Shown: positions 63,164 through 64,000 of the stretch, one piece after another
Layout: every line of letters starts with the position of its first letter
Position numbering within the stretch: the stretch's first letter is position 1
From: Verrucomicrobiales bacterium
Lineage (GTDB): Bacteria > Verrucomicrobiota > Verrucomicrobiia > Verrucomicrobiales > DEV007
DNA: 64,000 bases
Direction of reading: 5' to 3'
Assembly: GCA_029213195.1 (NCBI GenBank)
Contig: JARGNI010000016.1
Coordinates: forward strand, 1-64,000
The notes under the pieces: generated by a model
Databases searched by the model: none
What the model was told of the DNA's origin: nothing
What the model saw: the letters and a program-made list of their open reading frames with translations, nothing else
Translations under genes and position numbers: made by a program

Positions 63164-63700
63164 CTAAAACTTGTTCTTCCACATCATCGACTCGACTGGG
63201 AGCGGAGTCCGGTCATTGTATTTGGCCGACTGCTTGGTGCTGTAGGGGGTCAGGATTTCTCCCTCGACGAGAAAGTAGATGAGCTGCCCCACCGGCATCC
63301 CTTCGTAGACTCGGACCGGCTGCTTCACTGAAATCTCCAGTGTCCAGTAGTTGCAGAAGCCGACGTCGCCTTTGCCCGCGGTGGCGTGGATGTCGATCCC
63401 AAGCCTCCCGACACTGGATTTGCCTTCGAGAAAAGGAACGGCAGCGTGGCTCTCGGTGTACTCGATGGTCGATCCGAGGTAGTTGATCTGGGGTTCGAGG
63501 ACGAAGCCTTCCTCGGGGATCTCGAAATGCTCGATCTCGTTGTGCTTCTTCGCGTCGAGAACTCGGTTGCTGTAGGTGGCGAGGTGCTTGCTGAGATGGA
63601 CGTCGTAGCTGTTGGTCCCGAGACATTCCCGATCGTAAGGCTCGATGACGATCTCACCACGTTTCATCGCTGCGAGGATCTCGGAATCAGACAGTATCAT
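63164..63700 (-). CDS. dcd: dCTP deaminase
   Basis: Enzyme of 178 residues deaminating dCTP to dUTP, or a bifunctional deaminase/dUTPase. Family segments are MILSDSEILAAM, CLGTNSYDVHLS, LGSTIEYTESHAAVPFLEGKSSVGRLGI and the catalytic-Glu region WTLEISVKQPVRVYEGMPVGQLIYF. The start at M-I-L-S-D is the family norm; an upstream in-frame start adds 12 non-conserved residues. Pyrimidine genes pyrF and pyrE are its convergent neighbours, and cmk is divergent on the other side, so this end of the window is nucleotide metabolism. Confidence 0.95.
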   Translation of the reverse strand: MILSDSEILAAMKRGEIVIEPYDRECLGTNSYDVHLSKHLATYSNRVLDAKKHNEIEHFEIPEEGFVLEPQINYLGSTIEYTESHAAVPFLEGKSSVGRLGIDIHATAGKGDVGFCNYWTLEISVKQPVRVYEGMPVGQLIYFLVEGEILTPYSTKQSAKYNDRTPLPVESMMWKNKF

Positions 63701-63846
63701 AAGGGCACGGATACGGATGGCCTTGGTTGGGAGCAAGAGCTTTTTTGATTCAGTTGAAACCTGGGGGCGGAATTTGGGTCGAATTCGGAGAGATCGTGAC
63801 GAAATCCGTTGCGACGGGGGAGGGGACAGGGCACGATGCTCCGCAA

Positions 63847-64000
63847 ATGAGCGAATCTCCTGCCTACATCGTTGCCATTGATGGCCCCGCTGCCTCGGGG
63901 AAAAGTACTGTGGCGAGACGTATAGCGGCCGAGTTGGGGATCGTTTTCGTGAGCTCAGGCGGGATGTATCGCGCCTTCACCTGGCGAGTCCTCGAGGAAG
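63847..64000 (+). CDS. cmk: Cytidylate kinase (partial, cut by window end)
   Basis: Only the first 51 residues are present. [24 protein letters not shown] is the P-loop region of CMP kinase and [17 protein letters not shown] matches the following family segment (usually D-T-G-A-M-Y-R). A GTG 51 bases upstream in the same frame (63796), preceded by GGAG, could be the true start. The gene continues beyond the window. Confidence 0.9.
   Translation, partial: MSESPAYIVAIDGPAASGKSTVARRIAAELGIVFVSSGGMYRAFTWRVLEE

Overview
The window is a gene-dense, roughly 58-60% GC bacterial chromosome segment, most likely from a Verrucomicrobiota member (planctomycete-type relatives are the alternative). The lineage call is an inference. 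It rests on the paired cytochrome/DUF1549-DUF1553 and DUF1501 genes, a secreted sulfatase, an SHD1-type domain, several Tat-exported oxidoreductase-type proteins, and families of secreted proteins with truncated secretin-like domains.

Layout. 0.1-5.1 kb: two secreted unknowns, an OmpR-type two-component system, and two secreted EF-hand proteins rich in Gly-Lys repeats. 5.4-9.8 kb: a PSD1 cytochrome protein with its DUF1501 partner, then a small secreted protein. 9.85-20.4 kb: a contiguous selenium locus. A minus-strand pair (senA, senB) for selenoneine is divergent from a plus-strand operon: selD, selA, a phosphonate-type ABC transporter (lipoprotein, ATPase, two permeases), and selB. 20.5-24.4 kb: four translationally coupled genes for a lipoprotein and three secretin-like paralogues. 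24.4-34.2 kb: a Gfo/Idh oxidoreductase, an ABC exporter pair, a fused 5-oxoprolinase and a SulP transporter. 34.3-40.9 kb: an RND efflux operon whose first reading frame joins a TetR regulator to an outer-membrane efflux lipoprotein. 41-45.4 kb: a coiled-coil membrane protein, a TPR-AAA ATPase, a TPR membrane protein and ribosomal protein L19. 45.55-53.35 kb: tRNA-Asp, then a segment closed by a perfect 60-bp copy of the tRNA 3' part; inside are a sulfatase and a polyamine set (aguB, aguA, a deoxyhypusine-synthase-like gene, speA). 53.4-60.8 kb: a sulfotransferase/glycosyltransferase pair, a beta-barrel protein, a lipoprotein hydrolase and a Na/Pi cotransporter. 60.9-64 kb: a thioredoxin-like selenoprotein, pyrF, pyrE, dcd and the start of cmk.

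The main discovery is the selenium biology. SelD makes selenophosphate, which is predicted to feed two outlets encoded side by side: SelA/SelB for selenocysteine and SenB/SenA for selenoneine. A PhnDCE-like transporter lies inside the sel operon and is the natural candidate for selenium uptake. Two genes carry an in-frame UGA that is best read as selenocysteine, each followed by a bacterial SECIS-like hairpin: selD itself (U17, at the catalytic Cys position of E. coli SelD) and a thioredoxin-like protein whose active site reads U-P-P-C. Both would be truncated or mis-started by routine gene calling. No tRNA-Sec (selC) and no hercynine synthase (egtD) were seen; both must lie elsewhere if the pathways are complete.
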